NCBI RefSeq assembly: GCF_021916785.1
Contig: NZ_JAKCFC010000004.1
Coordinates: forward strand, 532,068-596,067
Length of the DNA: 64,000 nt
Source of the DNA: Mycolicibacterium lacusdiani
Lineage (GTDB): Bacteria > Actinomycetota > Actinomycetes > Mycobacteriales > Mycobacteriaceae
Reading direction: 5' to 3'
In this document: one piece after another, positions 8,162-17,349 of the stretch
Layout of the letters: each line of letters starts with the position of its first letter
Numbering within the stretch: position 1 is the first letter of the stretch
Position numbers and translations under genes: made by a program
Notes under the pieces: model-generated
What the model was told of the DNA's origin: nothing
Database searches by the model: none
What the model saw: the letters and a program-made list of their open reading frames with translations, nothing else

Positions 8162-8830
8162 GTGACCACTCCGTCGCATCACGATCAGCACCACGATCAA
8201 CACGCCGGACACGAGCATCACCACATGGGCGGCAGCACGAATGCCATGGCTCTCAGCGCGACGCTGCACTGCCTCACCGGCTGCGCGATCGGCGAGATCG
8301 TCGGACTACTCATCGGAACGGCGCTCGGCCTGAGCAACGTCGCGACGATCGCGTTGGCCGTCGCCCTGGCGTTCTCGTTCGGTTACACACTGTCGACGCT
8401 GCCGCTGCTGAAGGCGGGCCTGGCGGTTGGCGCGGCGCTGCGCGTGGTGCTGGCCGCCGACACGCTGTCCATCCTCACCATGGAGATCGTCGACAACGCC
8501 GTCATGGCGCTGATCCCGGGTGCGATGAACGCCGGCCTCGTCAACGTCGTGTTCTGGGTGGGCATGGCGATCGCGCTGACCGCGGCCTTCTTCGCCGCCT
8601 ACCCGGTCAACCGCTACCTACTGCAGCGTGGCAAGGGGCATGCGCTCACCCACGAGTACCACCACGCAAGCGGCACGCCGACGGGGGCGCGGCGCTTCAT
8701 TCCGTCGCTGAGCACCGGCGCACTCGTCGCCGCGATCGTCGCCTTCATGCTGGGCGGTCTGGTGGTCGCGATCGCCGACGAACTCGCCGTCGACTCCTCG
8801 GCTCACGCCTTGGTGGCGCCAAGGGGTTGA
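8162..8830 (+). CDS. His-rich DUF4396 membrane protein
   Basis: This 222-residue protein begins with a histidine-rich cytoplasmic or external head: in residues 5-22 there are nine His, spaced as HHDQHHDQ and HEHHH. About four or five membrane helices follow, the first containing HCLTGCAIGE, a Cys pair next to a membrane entry. This layout fits the DUF4396 family. The GTG at 8162 is preceded by GGAAAGGA and by a perfect CsoR-like operator, so I infer metal-responsive (most likely copper) expression and a role in metal handling. Biochemical function is unknown. Its last 28 bases overlap the end of the convergent CrtU-like gene. Confidence 0.78.
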   Translation: MTTPSHHDQHHDQHAGHEHHHMGGSTNAMALSATLHCLTGCAIGEIVGLLIGTALGLSNVATIALAVALAFSFGYTLSTLPLLKAGLAVGAALRVVLAADTLSILTMEIVDNAVMALIPGAMNAGLVNVVFWVGMAIALTAAFFAAYPVNRYLLQRGKGHALTHEYHHASGTPTGARRFIPSLSTGALVAAIVAFMLGGLVVAIADELAVDSSAHALVAPRG

Positions 8831-10377
8831 CGGCTCGCCTTGCCGATCTTCGGCACGCCCGCCAGCAGGCCGCGCTGCGGCACGCCCATGATGGGCTCCG
8901 CCGCGGCGCCGAGTTCTGCGAGCACGTCGTTGGCCGCGAGGGTGCCCGACATCGACGAGCGCTCCATCAGCCCGGAGAGATAGGGGAGTTCGATGAAGTC
9001 CCCGGCCAGGCGCAACCCGCGGGCGTCGGTCCGCACGCCCGGCCGCGTCCCGGCCGACCCCGGCGGGAACGCCGGCGCCGTCGCCTCGAGGCGGTCGTGG
9101 CGGTGCAGCACCGTCGCGCCGGTGACCTCGGGCCACAGGACCGCCAACTCGTCGAACATCGCCTTCGACGCGGTGTCGGCATCGTCGAGACTGCAAGAGT
9201 AGGAATGCAATTCGATCACCGAACCGCCGGTGGCGCGCGCCCACTGCTCGCTGGGCTCCTCCAGGCGTGAGTACACCGCTATGGAATCGAGGTTGGGCTG
9301 GCCGCTCACCGCGCTGAACGGGGCGCGCTCGGCGGCGACGTCGCGGTCCAGCCAGTACCTGCTCACCGCGAACGGCGGTGCCACCCGCAGGCTCTCGCAG
9401 CGCTGAGCCAGCAGCGGCGCTGCCGCGGCGGTCTCCGGGGATGCGGCGATCATCGACCGCAGCGCCCCGGGGTCGAGCGCCACGATCAGATGCCGGGTGG
9501 CCAGCCTGCCTGCACTGGTGTCGACGTGCCAACCGGTTTCGGTCGGCGCCACCGATGTGACGCGCGTACCGGTCCGGACGTCGCCGCCGTGGCGAAGCAG
9601 GTTTTCCCGCAACGGGTTCCAGATCGCCGTCGCGTGGTCGGTCGACGGCACGTCGAAGCCGATGCCCTCGGGGTTGCCGAGGAAGTAGTAGTGGAACATC
9701 GCCACCAGTTCGGCGGCCGACAACTGACCTTGGTTGCAGAAGAACGACCTGGCGAACGCCTCGAACAGCATGGTGCGCGTGCGTGCGCTCATGCCGAGTC
9801 CATCGAGGAAGGTGGCGGCGTCGACGTCGTCGAGTTCGGCCGTCGTCGTGGCGCGGTCGTAGGCGAGCAGGGCGCGTCCCGAATCGGGGTTGGCGTTGAC
9901 GAAGTCGTGCCTCGACAGGCTCTTCGACCGCAGCGCCAGCGCAAGGAGATTCAGCGGCGGCGCGGCCGGCAGGCCCGACAGGTCCTCCGGCGGCCAGTCC
10001 GCTGAGATCACGGGGTAGCTCTGCACCGGCGCCAGGAACGACAGGTCCGCGTCGGCGCGCCGCAGGATCGACCGCCACGTGTAGTAGTGCCGGAAGAACG
10101 CGTGGAAGCCGTGCTCGATGTTCTGCTCGGTGCCGTCGGGCAGGCGTTCGGGCCACGCACCGAGCCGCCCGCCGAGGTGGTCGGCCGCCTCGAGCACAGT
10201 CACCCGCACGCCACGCTCGGCCAGCACCACCGCAGCCGAGACGCCTGCGATGCCGCCGCCGACGATCACCGCCTCCGAACCCGGCGGGACGTCGTGCGGC
10301 AGCATCGGATCGGGCGTCACGAGGCGGCGCGGCCGCATGCGGAACGGCGCAGCGCGACTGGTCATCGGATCGCTCAC
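8803..10377 (-). CDS. crtU: CrtU-like carotenoid FAD oxidoreductase (beta-ring desaturase/methyltransferase)
   Basis: This 524-residue protein has an N-terminal dinucleotide-binding motif (VIVGGGIAGVSAAVVLAERG, about residues 33-52) followed by GGRLGAWP. The stretch GFHAFFRHYYTWRSILRRAD is characteristic of CrtU/isorenieratene synthase, which turns a beta-ionone ring into an aromatic phi ring. The C-terminus has RLAGDFIELPYLSGLMERS, the FAD-contact region. The GTG at 10377 overlaps the upstream CruF-like gene by GTGA and has AGGGAGG 6 bases upstream. With CruF and CruG nearby, I infer a chlorobactene-type, hydroxylated and glycosylated carotenoid. Other CrtI-family roles remain possible. Confidence 0.7.
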   Translation of the reverse strand: MSDPMTSRAAPFRMRPRRLVTPDPMLPHDVPPGSEAVIVGGGIAGVSAAVVLAERGVRVTVLEAADHLGGRLGAWPERLPDGTEQNIEHGFHAFFRHYYTWRSILRRADADLSFLAPVQSYPVISADWPPEDLSGLPAAPPLNLLALALRSKSLSRHDFVNANPDSGRALLAYDRATTTAELDDVDAATFLDGLGMSARTRTMLFEAFARSFFCNQGQLSAAELVAMFHYYFLGNPEGIGFDVPSTDHATAIWNPLRENLLRHGGDVRTGTRVTSVAPTETGWHVDTSAGRLATRHLIVALDPGALRSMIAASPETAAAAPLLAQRCESLRVAPPFAVSRYWLDRDVAAERAPFSAVSGQPNLDSIAVYSRLEEPSEQWARATGGSVIELHSYSCSLDDADTASKAMFDELAVLWPEVTGATVLHRHDRLEATAPAFPPGSAGTRPGVRTDARGLRLAGDFIELPYLSGLMERSSMSGTLAANDVLAELGAAAEPIMGVPQRGLLAGVPKIGKASRQPLGATKA

Positions 10378-11174
10378 GAGGTACCTCCCTGGTAAGTACG
10401 CCCGCGTCGGCGGGCAAGGGTCAAGGCGAACGGGATGGCGATGGCGCCCATCAGGACACCGCCGGTCACCGCGGATCCGGGCAGGCCGAAGAAGACCGCG
10501 TGGGCGAGCACCGAGGAGAAGTAGACCCACAGGTAGAGCGCGGCCGCGGGAGCAGAGGGACCATCGGTGCGGGGGAGTGCACCGTTGAGGATCGTCATCA
10601 CCACGGCCGACACCACCAGCCAGCCGAGGTAGTTGGTCAGCGGAATGCCCGGGATCAGGGGAAGCCCCGGCTCGGGGTGAAACCACGTCCAGTGCCCGGC
10701 CGCCACCATCTGCGGGTCGAGGAACACGTCCCACGCGGTCAGCGCCGCCGCTCCGACCGCGACCACGGCGGGACCCCGCGTGGCGAGGGTTCGAGCCACG
10801 ATGAGGGCCGGCCACGCCATCATGACCCAGGCCATCGGGACCACGACGGGCACGCCGATGATCTCCGCGCCGAGCGTGCCGGTGTAGGCGTACTGCCCGA
10901 ACGGCCAACCCGTCGCGACGCCGATCGACTCGGCCGCCAGACCGCCGCCGCCCGCCACGGCGACCAAGGCGGCGGCGCCTCCGAGTCCGTGCACCCGGGC
11001 GGCGTCGGCGACGGCGGCGAGGAAGAAGACGACCACGCTGGTGACGGTCACCTCGGTGCGCCACGCCTCGGGCATCAGGGGGTACGCGATCTGGACGAGG
11101 ATCGCAGCAGCGACCAGCGTCCAGACCGCCGCGTGCATGGAGCGCACGGGCGCTTCGGGCACGGCGAACGCCAT
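10374..11174 (-). CDS. cruF: Carotenoid biosynthesis membrane protein, CruF-like
   Basis: This 266-residue protein has about seven hydrophobic helices and the DUF422/CruF signature stretches TGWPFGQYAYT, AWDVFLDPQMV, GHWTWF and GIPLTNYLGWL. CruF enzymes hydrate the psi end of gamma-carotene or chlorobactene at C-1'. The acidic D in WDVFLDPQM and the N in TNYLGW are the recognisable conserved polar residues within membrane helices. The ATG at 11174 has GGAGG 8 bases upstream. It is the first gene of a two-gene unit with the CrtU-like gene and is divergent from the CruG-like glycosyltransferase unit. Confidence 0.75.
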   Translation of the reverse strand: MAFAVPEAPVRSMHAAVWTLVAAAILVQIAYPLMPEAWRTEVTVTSVVVFFLAAVADAARVHGLGGAAALVAVAGGGGLAAESIGVATGWPFGQYAYTGTLGAEIIGVPVVVPMAWVMMAWPALIVARTLATRGPAVVAVGAAALTAWDVFLDPQMVAAGHWTWFHPEPGLPLIPGIPLTNYLGWLVVSAVVMTILNGALPRTDGPSAPAAALYLWVYFSSVLAHAVFFGLPGSAVTGGVLMGAIAIPFALTLARRRGRTYQGGTS

Positions 11175-11250
11175 GCGTGATACCTCCAGCGTCGAGGAAC
11201 TTGTAAGCCGACGCCCGTGCCCGCCGACTGTGCGGCGGGGCGAGACTCCG

Positions 11251-11265
11251 TAGAGTTTGCAGGTG
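11251..11265 (+). promoter_or_regulatory. Leaderless-type promoter of the glycosyltransferase unit
   Basis: TAGAGT at 11251-11256 fits the mycobacterial TANNNT -10 box. The GTG start is six bases later, so the transcript would begin at or next to the start codon, and no ribosome site is present. Confidence 0.5.
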
Positions 11266-12396
11266 CCCGATGCGCGCTTGTTGAAAACCCTACGCGCCGC
11301 CGTGGCCGCCGGCTCGACCCTCGCCTGCATCGGCACCGCCCATCAGCTCGTCAATCAGCGCCTGCTGCGCCGGCCGCCTGCGGACCCGCCGCCCGTGACG
11401 ACGGCCGTCTCGCTGCTGGTGCCCGCTCGCAACGAGGCGCACCGCATCGGGCCCACCATCCGATCCCTGCTCGACCAGCGCGGACTGGCCGATGCCGAGA
11501 TCCTGGTGCTCGACGACTGCTCGACCGACGGGACCGCCGGCGCAGTGCGCGCCGAGGCCGGGTCCGACCCCCGGCTGCGAGTGCTCGCGGGCGCTCAGCC
11601 TGCGGCGGGTGCGCTCGGCAAGCCGAACGCCTGCGCCCAGCTCGCCGCGGCGGCACGCGGCGACACCCTGGTCTACGTCGACGCCGACGTGGTCCTCTCG
11701 CCCGACGCGGTCGCTGCCGCGATCGCCGTGCTCCGCGGTCCCAGGCCGTTGGATCTGCTGTGTCCGTGGCCGCGGCAGGTCACCGCGGGCCTCGTCGGAC
11801 GGCTGGTGCAGCCGCTGCTGGCGTGGTCGTGGCTCACCACCCTCCCGCTGCGCGTCGCCGAGGGGTCGCGGCGGCCGTCGATGGCGGTCGCGAACGGTCA
11901 GTTCCTGCTCGTCGACGCCGAGGCCCTGGCGCGGGCAGGCGGATGGCAGGCGGTGTCCGGCGAGGTGCTCGACGACATCGGGCTGGCCAGGGCCGTGCGC
12001 GCGAGTGGGGGTAGCACCGGTGTCGCAGACGGCGCTGATCTCGCGACCTGCCGCATGTACGCCACCGGACGCGACCTCGGTCAGGGCTATCGCAAGTCGC
12101 TGTGGGCCGCGTTCGGGTCACCCGCCGGCGCCGTCGCGGTGGGAACCGCGCTGACCGTCGTCTACGTCGTGCCCGCCGCGGCTGCGGTGACGGGCTCCGC
12201 CGTGGGCGCGCTGGGGTACGCCGCCGCCGTGGTGGGCCGGGTGGCCGCCGCGAGGTGGTGCGGCCGACCAGGGTGGAGCGCCTTCGGAGATGCCGCCGCC
12301 CATCCCCTCTCCGTGCTGGCGCTGCTGGGGCTTCTTGTCTCGTCGTGGGTCGGACGGGTGCGGGGGACGCTGGAGTGGAAGGGGCGGGGGTTGTGA
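11263..12396 (+). CDS. cruG: Family 2 glycosyltransferase, CruG-like
   Basis: This 377-residue GT-A glycosyltransferase has an N-terminal hydrophobic helix, then SLLVPARNEAHRIGPTIRSLL (about residues 50-70), the nucleotide-binding DDCSTDGT, and the DxD-type motif YVDADVVLS near residue 140. The acceptor region contains GEVLDDIGLARAV. Two or three hydrophobic segments close the C-terminus. CruG-type enzymes attach sugar to hydroxylated carotenoids made by CruF. Being divergent from CruF and overlapping a CrtI-like gene by GTGA supports that role. The GTG at 11263 is preferred because the -10 box is placed for leaderless start. Confidence 0.72.
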   Translation: MPDARLLKTLRAAVAAGSTLACIGTAHQLVNQRLLRRPPADPPPVTTAVSLLVPARNEAHRIGPTIRSLLDQRGLADAEILVLDDCSTDGTAGAVRAEAGSDPRLRVLAGAQPAAGALGKPNACAQLAAAARGDTLVYVDADVVLSPDAVAAAIAVLRGPRPLDLLCPWPRQVTAGLVGRLVQPLLAWSWLTTLPLRVAEGSRRPSMAVANGQFLLVDAEALARAGGWQAVSGEVLDDIGLARAVRASGGSTGVADGADLATCRMYATGRDLGQGYRKSLWAAFGSPAGAVAVGTALTVVYVVPAAAAVTGSAVGALGYAAAVVGRVAAARWCGRPGWSAFGDAAAHPLSVLALLGLLVSSWVGRVRGTLEWKGRGL

Positions 12397-13937
12397 GCGA
12401 GCGTGCGAGCGAGGCGATCGTGATCGGCGCCGGCCTGGGCGGTCTCGCCGTCGCAGCCCGCCTCGCCGCGGCGGGCCACCGCGTCACCGTGTACGAGAGC
12501 GGCCCGACGGTCGGCGGCAAGCTCGGCCTGCTTCAGCGCGACGGCTTCACCTTCGACACCGGACCGTCGCTGCTCACCGTGCCCGACGTACTCGAGCAGC
12601 TTTTCACCGAGACCGGCGGGCCGTCCGGCCTGCACCCGGTGGCCGTCGACCCGGCGTGTGGGTACCGCTTCGCCGACGGCACCGAGTTCGCGATGCCGCA
12701 CGATCCCGCGCACGTGCCTGCTGCGCTCGACCACGCGCTCGGCGCCGGTGCGGGAGCGGCATGGCAGCGCCTGCACGACCGGTCGCGCCGACTGTGGGAG
12801 CTGGTCGGCGAACCCATTCTGCGTCAACCCATTTCGCTGCCCGCGCTGGCCCGGATGAGTCTGCGTCCCGCCGACCTCCTAGCGGTCGCGCCGTGGCTGA
12901 CCATCGACCGTCTCGGACGTCGGATGCTGCCCGACCCGCGGCTGCGGACCTGGCTGAACCGCTACGCGACGTACTCCGGCTCGGATCCACGCCGCACGCC
13001 CGCGGTCCTCGGGGTGACGTCGTTCGTCGAGCAGGAGTTCGGTGCGTGGTACGTGCCCGGCGGGCTGCGCCGCATCGTCGACGCCGTCGCCACGCGCTGC
13101 ACCGACCTCGGCGTCGCGATCCACACCGGCACCGAGGTCGAGGCCGTCTTGATGTCGGGCGGGCGCGCCAGCGGCGTCCGGGTCGACGGCCGCGACGCCC
13201 ACGCCGACGTGGTGGTCTGCAACGCCGACGCCGCGGTCCTGCACGAACGGCTGCTGCCGCCAAATGCCATGCGTAAGCCGCGCCGAGCCCCGCGATCGAT
13301 GGCCGGCTTCGTCCTGATGCTCGGTCTGTCGGGTCGACGCCCGGGGCCCGCGCACCGCGTCTACTTCCCTGACGACTACGACGCGGAGTTCGACGCGATC
13401 TTCGGGCGCAGGCCGGAGCCCGTGGCCGACCCCACGGTGTACGTGCACGCGCCCGACGACCCGGCGCTGCGACCCGATGACGAGTCCGAGGGGTGGTTCG
13501 TCCTGGTGAACGCGCCGGCCCACGACCCGGGTCGAGGGGTCGACTGGGATGCGCCCGGTCTTCGCGAGCACTACGCCGACCACGTGCTCGACGTCCTCGC
13601 CGACCGCGGCGTCGACGTCCGGCCGCGAATCCGGTTCACCGAGACCATCACGCCCGCGGACCTGCAACGGCGCACCGGCGCCCCCGGCGGGGCGATCTAC
13701 GGCACGGCATCGCACGGCCCGAACGCGGCGCTGCGCCGCCCGGCGAACCGCAGCCCGATCCCCGGCCTGTACCTCGTCGGCGGCTCGGCCCATCCCGGCG
13801 GCGGCATCCCGCTGGTGCTCATGTCGGCGGAGATCGTCGCCCGGCTCATCGGACCGGCGGGAACTCCGGGGGCATCGAGCGCCGGACGCCGTACAGCAGC
13901 TGACCCATTCCCACGACTCCGACGGCGGTCCACGTGA
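12393..13937 (+). CDS. Phytoene desaturase (CrtI/CrtD) family FAD enzyme
   Basis: This 514-residue flavoprotein has the Rossmann motif VIGAGLGGLAVAARLAAAGH at about residues 10-29 and VGGKLG just after. It ends with the diagnostic CrtI-family stretch GLYLVGGSAHPGGGIPLVLMSAE. Enzymes of this family desaturate, isomerise or oxidise acyclic carotenoid ends. Which reaction applies here cannot be decided from sequence, though the neighbours point to carotenoid end-group tailoring. The GTG start at 12393 overlaps the CruG-like stop as GTGA. Its last 92 bases overlap the convergent phosphatidyltransferase gene, giving an Arg-rich tail (RLRRRST) that may be dispensable. Confidence 0.78.
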   Translation: MSERASEAIVIGAGLGGLAVAARLAAAGHRVTVYESGPTVGGKLGLLQRDGFTFDTGPSLLTVPDVLEQLFTETGGPSGLHPVAVDPACGYRFADGTEFAMPHDPAHVPAALDHALGAGAGAAWQRLHDRSRRLWELVGEPILRQPISLPALARMSLRPADLLAVAPWLTIDRLGRRMLPDPRLRTWLNRYATYSGSDPRRTPAVLGVTSFVEQEFGAWYVPGGLRRIVDAVATRCTDLGVAIHTGTEVEAVLMSGGRASGVRVDGRDAHADVVVCNADAAVLHERLLPPNAMRKPRRAPRSMAGFVLMLGLSGRRPGPAHRVYFPDDYDAEFDAIFGRRPEPVADPTVYVHAPDDPALRPDDESEGWFVLVNAPAHDPGRGVDWDAPGLREHYADHVLDVLADRGVDVRPRIRFTETITPADLQRRTGAPGGAIYGTASHGPNAALRRPANRSPIPGLYLVGGSAHPGGGIPLVLMSAEIVARLIGPAGTPGASSAGRRTAADPFPRLRRRST

Positions 13938-14508
13938 CGGCGAACGACACGCCCCACCCCCACCCGATCGGCGGCACGCCCGCCGGGAACACGGCCGCCC
14001 CACCTGCGGCCATCGCGACGACGATGAGCCGCGTCGGCCGCTCGGCCACGGTCACCGCCCCGACCCCGGGCATGCCGACCGCCTGCGCACGGGCGCGGAG
14101 GTACTCGAGCAGGAACACCAGCCCCACGGCGGCCAGCACCCAGCCCAGCGGCGCACCGAGCGCGAACAGGATTGCCCCCAGCGCGACGTCGCCGAGGCGG
14201 TCGGCGACGGAGTCGACGACGGCGCCGAGCGGGCGGGCCCGTCCGGTGCGCAGTGCCACCGCGCCGTCGAGCCCGTCGAGTATTCCGGCGGCGAGCACCA
14301 GGGGCACGACCAGCCCGGGCCAGCCCAGGCCGGCGACGCAGGCCCACGCCCCCACCAGCACGAGCACCCCGGCAGCCGACAGCACGTCCGGCGGTATCCG
14401 CGTGACGGGCCCCGACGTCAGCGCCCGGATCAGCCGCAGCCACCCACGCACCACCGGCGACGGCTGGACACCGCCGTGCAGCTCCGACCATCCGGCGTCG
14501 TCGGTCAT
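13846..14508 (-). CDS. CDP-alcohol phosphatidyltransferase family protein
   Basis: This 220-residue membrane protein carries the CDP-alcohol phosphotransferase signature around residues 78-103: D78, D81-G82, G95, D99 and D103 line up with the metal-binding D-x2-D-G...G-x3-D-x3-D pattern. The usual Ala-Arg pair inside the motif reads Ala-Leu-Arg here, so the Arg is displaced by one. About six hydrophobic segments surround it. Such enzymes move a phospho-alcohol from a CDP-lipid, for example in phosphatidylinositol or phosphatidylglycerol synthesis. The acceptor is not readable. It is divergent from the YihY-like gene with 45 bases between the starts. Confidence 0.78.
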   Translation of the reverse strand: MTDDAGWSELHGGVQPSPVVRGWLRLIRALTSGPVTRIPPDVLSAAGVLVLVGAWACVAGLGWPGLVVPLVLAAGILDGLDGAVALRTGRARPLGAVVDSVADRLGDVALGAILFALGAPLGWVLAAVGLVFLLEYLRARAQAVGMPGVGAVTVAERPTRLIVVAMAAGGAAVFPAGVPPIGWGWGVSFAVTWTAVGVVGMGQLLYGVRRSMPPEFPPVR

Positions 14509-14553
14509 GTGGCCAGCCTGCCAGGACGGCCGCGGTTTCGACGGGGAGGCGCG

Positions 14554-15366
14554 ATGAGTCGGCTCGGCGACATGGCGTCCGGAGTCCGCAAGACGTTCCC
14601 GGGCAGTGACCTCGCGCTGTGGGCGGCGGGCGCCACCTACTTCGGCGTGATCGGCCTGGTGCCACTGGCGCTGGCGTCGCTGTGGGCGGTCGGCGCGATC
14701 GCCGGCCACGACACCGTCACCGCGGCCATGGAGGCGGGCATCAGCGGCCTACCCCAGGGGCACGGCACCCCCGAGGCGCTGCGCACGCTGACCTCGGTGG
14801 CGCTGTCGATGTCCTGGGTGCAGGCACTGATCGTGCTGTTCCCGGCCAGCCTCTACGGCGAGGGCCTGCGCCGCGCGTTCGTCCAAATGTCGGCGGCACG
14901 GGACACGTTGACGGGCTGGCGCGGCCGGGCCGGCCTGCTCGGCGTTGCGGCCGTCGCCCCCTTGCTCGTCTTCGCCGTGCTGGTGTCGGCGCCGTACGTC
15001 GGTCCGCTGTACGCAGGCACGGGCTGGTCCCTGGTGTGGGGTGTGGTGGTGGCCTTCCACGTCGTGTGGCTCGCGGTCTCGACCGCCCTGCTCGGCGTCT
15101 TCGGCCTGATCGGGCCCGGCCACATCCGCCTCAAACCGCTGTTCATCGGCGCCTTCGGAACGGGCGCGATCCTCGCCGGTTTCCTGCAGGGCTTCGTGCT
15201 GTTCCTCGCGATCCCGATCCCGTGGTCGGCGCCATTCGGCGGCCTGCCGATCATCGGAGCGGTCTCGGCGCTGGCACTGTGGCTGTTCCTGCTGCACATC
15301 CTCGTGCTCTGCGGATTCCGCGTGACGGTGGTGCTCGACGAGGTGATGCGCGGCCGGGCGAGCTAG
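14554..15366 (+). CDS. YihY/virulence factor BrkB-like inner-membrane protein
   Basis: This 270-residue protein has about six membrane helices and the loop pattern of the YihY/BrkB family: ALWAAGATYFGVIGLVPLALASLWAVG at the start, SLYGEGLRRAFVQMSA in a central loop, and a late LIGPGHIRLKPLFIGAFGTGAILAG segment. The ATG at 14554 has a strong GGGGAGG upstream at good spacing. The biochemical role of the family is unsettled; it is not a proven RNase. Its place next to a phosphatidyltransferase and carotenoid genes suggests envelope function. Confidence 0.68.
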   Translation: MSRLGDMASGVRKTFPGSDLALWAAGATYFGVIGLVPLALASLWAVGAIAGHDTVTAAMEAGISGLPQGHGTPEALRTLTSVALSMSWVQALIVLFPASLYGEGLRRAFVQMSAARDTLTGWRGRAGLLGVAAVAPLLVFAVLVSAPYVGPLYAGTGWSLVWGVVVAFHVVWLAVSTALLGVFGLIGPGHIRLKPLFIGAFGTGAILAGFLQGFVLFLAIPIPWSAPFGGLPIIGAVSALALWLFLLHILVLCGFRVTVVLDEVMRGRAS

Positions 15367-15385
15367 CCACCCGGCCGCGCACGCA

Positions 15386-17257
15386 TCAACCCGCCCTGCC
15401 GCCCAGATGCTCGGCGAGGAAGCGCTCCACGGCGTGATACATGTCGATCTGGTTGTCCGGGTTGAGGAATCCGTGTCCCTCGTCGTCCTTGACCATGTAC
15501 TCGACCTCGACGCCGCGGTCGCGTAGCGCCGCGACCAGGTTGTCGGACTCGGCCTGCACGACGCGAGAGTCGTTGGCGCCCTGGACGACCAGCAGCGGTG
15601 TCTTGATCCGGTCGACGTAGGTGATGGGCGAACGCGCCAGCATGTCCGCCTCCTGTTCGGGATCCGATGGATTGCCGACGAACGCGTGCCAGTTGTTGGC
15701 CAGGAACGGGCGCGCGACGTTCGGCAGCGTCCGCATGAAGTTGGCCAGGCTCGAGATGCCGACGTAGTCGATCGCGGCTGCGAAGACGTCGGGGGTGAAC
15801 GTGACGCCCACCAGCGCGGCATAGCCGCCGTAGGAGCCGCCGAAGATCGCCACCCGCTCCCGGTCGGCGTAGCCCTGCGCGACGGCCCAGTCGACGGCGT
15901 CGATGAGGTCGTCGTGCATCTTGCCTGCGAACTCCCCGACGGCAGCCTTGACGAAGGCCTTCCCATATCCGGTCGAACCGCGGAAGTTGACCTGCAGCAC
16001 CGCATATCCGCGGTTGGCGAGCAGTTGCACCTCGGCCGCGAAGCCCCAGGCATCGCGCGCCCACGGTCCGCCGTGCACGAGCAGGACCATCGGCAAGCCG
16101 ACCGGCTCGACACCCACCGGCAGCGTCAGATACGAGTGCAGGGGCAGCCCGTCGCGAGAGGTGATGGTCACCGGCGTCATCGGAGCCAGCGCGTCGGGGT
16201 CGAGGTGCGGCAGCGGACGGAACAGCAGCCGGCTCTCCCCGGTGTCGTGGTCGTAGAGGTAGGTGGCGCCGGGGTCGCGGTCGCGGTTGAAGCTGACGAT
16301 CCACCGCCGTCCGTCGTCGTCGGAGCGCAGCGCGGTCACGTCACCCTCGGCGAGCTTCTCGACGTTGGCGAGCACCTCGGCGAACCGCGGATCCAGTGCG
16401 TGGATCACCTGGCGCTCGCCGACGTATCGAGCGCCCAGCAGCTCGCCGGAGCGATTGTCGAGGATCAGGGGTGCCGCCAGTCCGAGCGGGCCTGCGAGGT
16501 CGAACTCCGGGTGGCTGTCGACCTCGGTCTCTTCTCCAGTTGCGACGTCGATGCGGACCAGCCGGGTGCGGTCGGTGTCCCGGTTCGAGCCGATCCAAAT
16601 GCCGCTGCCGTCCGGGGTCACCTGGACGGGCCAGATGCCGAGCGGGTAGTCCTTGCCGTCGTAGGTCCCGATCAACCGCATGGATCTGGTCGACTCGTCC
16701 CACTGGGAGATCTCGAGGTCGCCGTCGACCGTCATGGCCGTGCCGAACAGCTTGCCGTCGTGACTGCTCATCCAGCTGACGATGTTGCCGGGGTTCTCGG
16801 CACGCATGGTGAGTTCCCCGGTGGCTATGTCGAGTTCGTAGGCGTCCATCAGTTCCGGGGTGCGCTTGTTCATGTGCACGATCGCCCGGCCCGGCATGCC
16901 AAGGGGTTGTTCGAAGTCGCTGCGGACGCCGGGGTAGGGGGTGAGGTCCACCGCGGCCGCGTTTGGGTCGTCGAGGTCGATGCGGTGGACGTGCCAGTTC
17001 TCGTCACCGTTGGTGTCCTGCATGAACAGCATCCAGCGCGGGTCGGACGTCCACTGGAACATGATGATGCTGCGGTTCTCGTCGGCAGTCACGCAGCGCG
17101 GTTCGGCGTCGAACTCGGCGTCGGTGACCCAGACGTTGAGCCGGTTGCGCCACGGTGCCAGGTAGGCGATGCGCTTGCCGTCGGGTGAGATCGACGCGGC
17201 CGCGCGCTCGGGTGGGCTGAACAGGTCTTCGACGCTGATGAGGTCGGGCAGTGCCAT
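15386..17257 (-). CDS. S9 family prolyl-oligopeptidase-type peptidase
   Basis: This 623-residue protein has an N-terminal beta-propeller-like half (repeats around [21 protein letters not shown]) and a C-terminal alpha/beta-hydrolase domain. The nucleophile Ser sits in [11 protein letters not shown], the Asp in [10 protein letters not shown] and the His in [22 protein letters not shown] forms the oxyanion hole. Such enzymes cut short peptides, often acylaminoacyl or dipeptidyl substrates. The ATG at 17257 is chosen because AGGGA lies 5 bases upstream; an ATG at 17281 places that site inside the gene. It lies downstream of a TetR gene on the same strand. Confidence 0.86.
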   Translation of the reverse strand: MALPDLISVEDLFSPPERAAASISPDGKRIAYLAPWRNRLNVWVTDAEFDAEPRCVTADENRSIIMFQWTSDPRWMLFMQDTNGDENWHVHRIDLDDPNAAAVDLTPYPGVRSDFEQPLGMPGRAIVHMNKRTPELMDAYELDIATGELTMRAENPGNIVSWMSSHDGKLFGTAMTVDGDLEISQWDESTRSMRLIGTYDGKDYPLGIWPVQVTPDGSGIWIGSNRDTDRTRLVRIDVATGEETEVDSHPEFDLAGPLGLAAPLILDNRSGELLGARYVGERQVIHALDPRFAEVLANVEKLAEGDVTALRSDDDGRRWIVSFNRDRDPGATYLYDHDTGESRLLFRPLPHLDPDALAPMTPVTITSRDGLPLHSYLTLPVGVEPVGLPMVLLVHGGPWARDAWGFAAEVQLLANRGYAVLQVNFRGSTGYGKAFVKAAVGEFAGKMHDDLIDAVDWAVAQGYADRERVAIFGGSYGGYAALVGVTFTPDVFAAAIDYVGISSLANFMRTLPNVARPFLANNWHAFVGNPSDPEQEADMLARSPITYVDRIKTPLLVVQGANDSRVVQAESDNLVAALRDRGVEVEYMVKDDEGHGFLNPDNQIDMYHAVERFLAEHLGGRAG

Positions 17258-17294
17258 GATGGTCCCTTCGTGTGGTGGCATGGGGTATTCGCCG

Positions 17295-17311
17295 CCGGGA
17301 TTCCATCCCGG
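17295..17311. terminator. Small hairpin between TetR and S9 peptidase genes
   Basis: CCGGGAT and ATCCCGG flank a 3-base loop, giving a perfect 7-bp stem in the 92-base gap. It may attenuate read-through from the TetR gene. No T-run follows. Confidence 0.35.
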
Positions 17312-17349
17312 TGGTCGGTGGGTGAGTCATTCGGTTGTGGGTCAACGGT

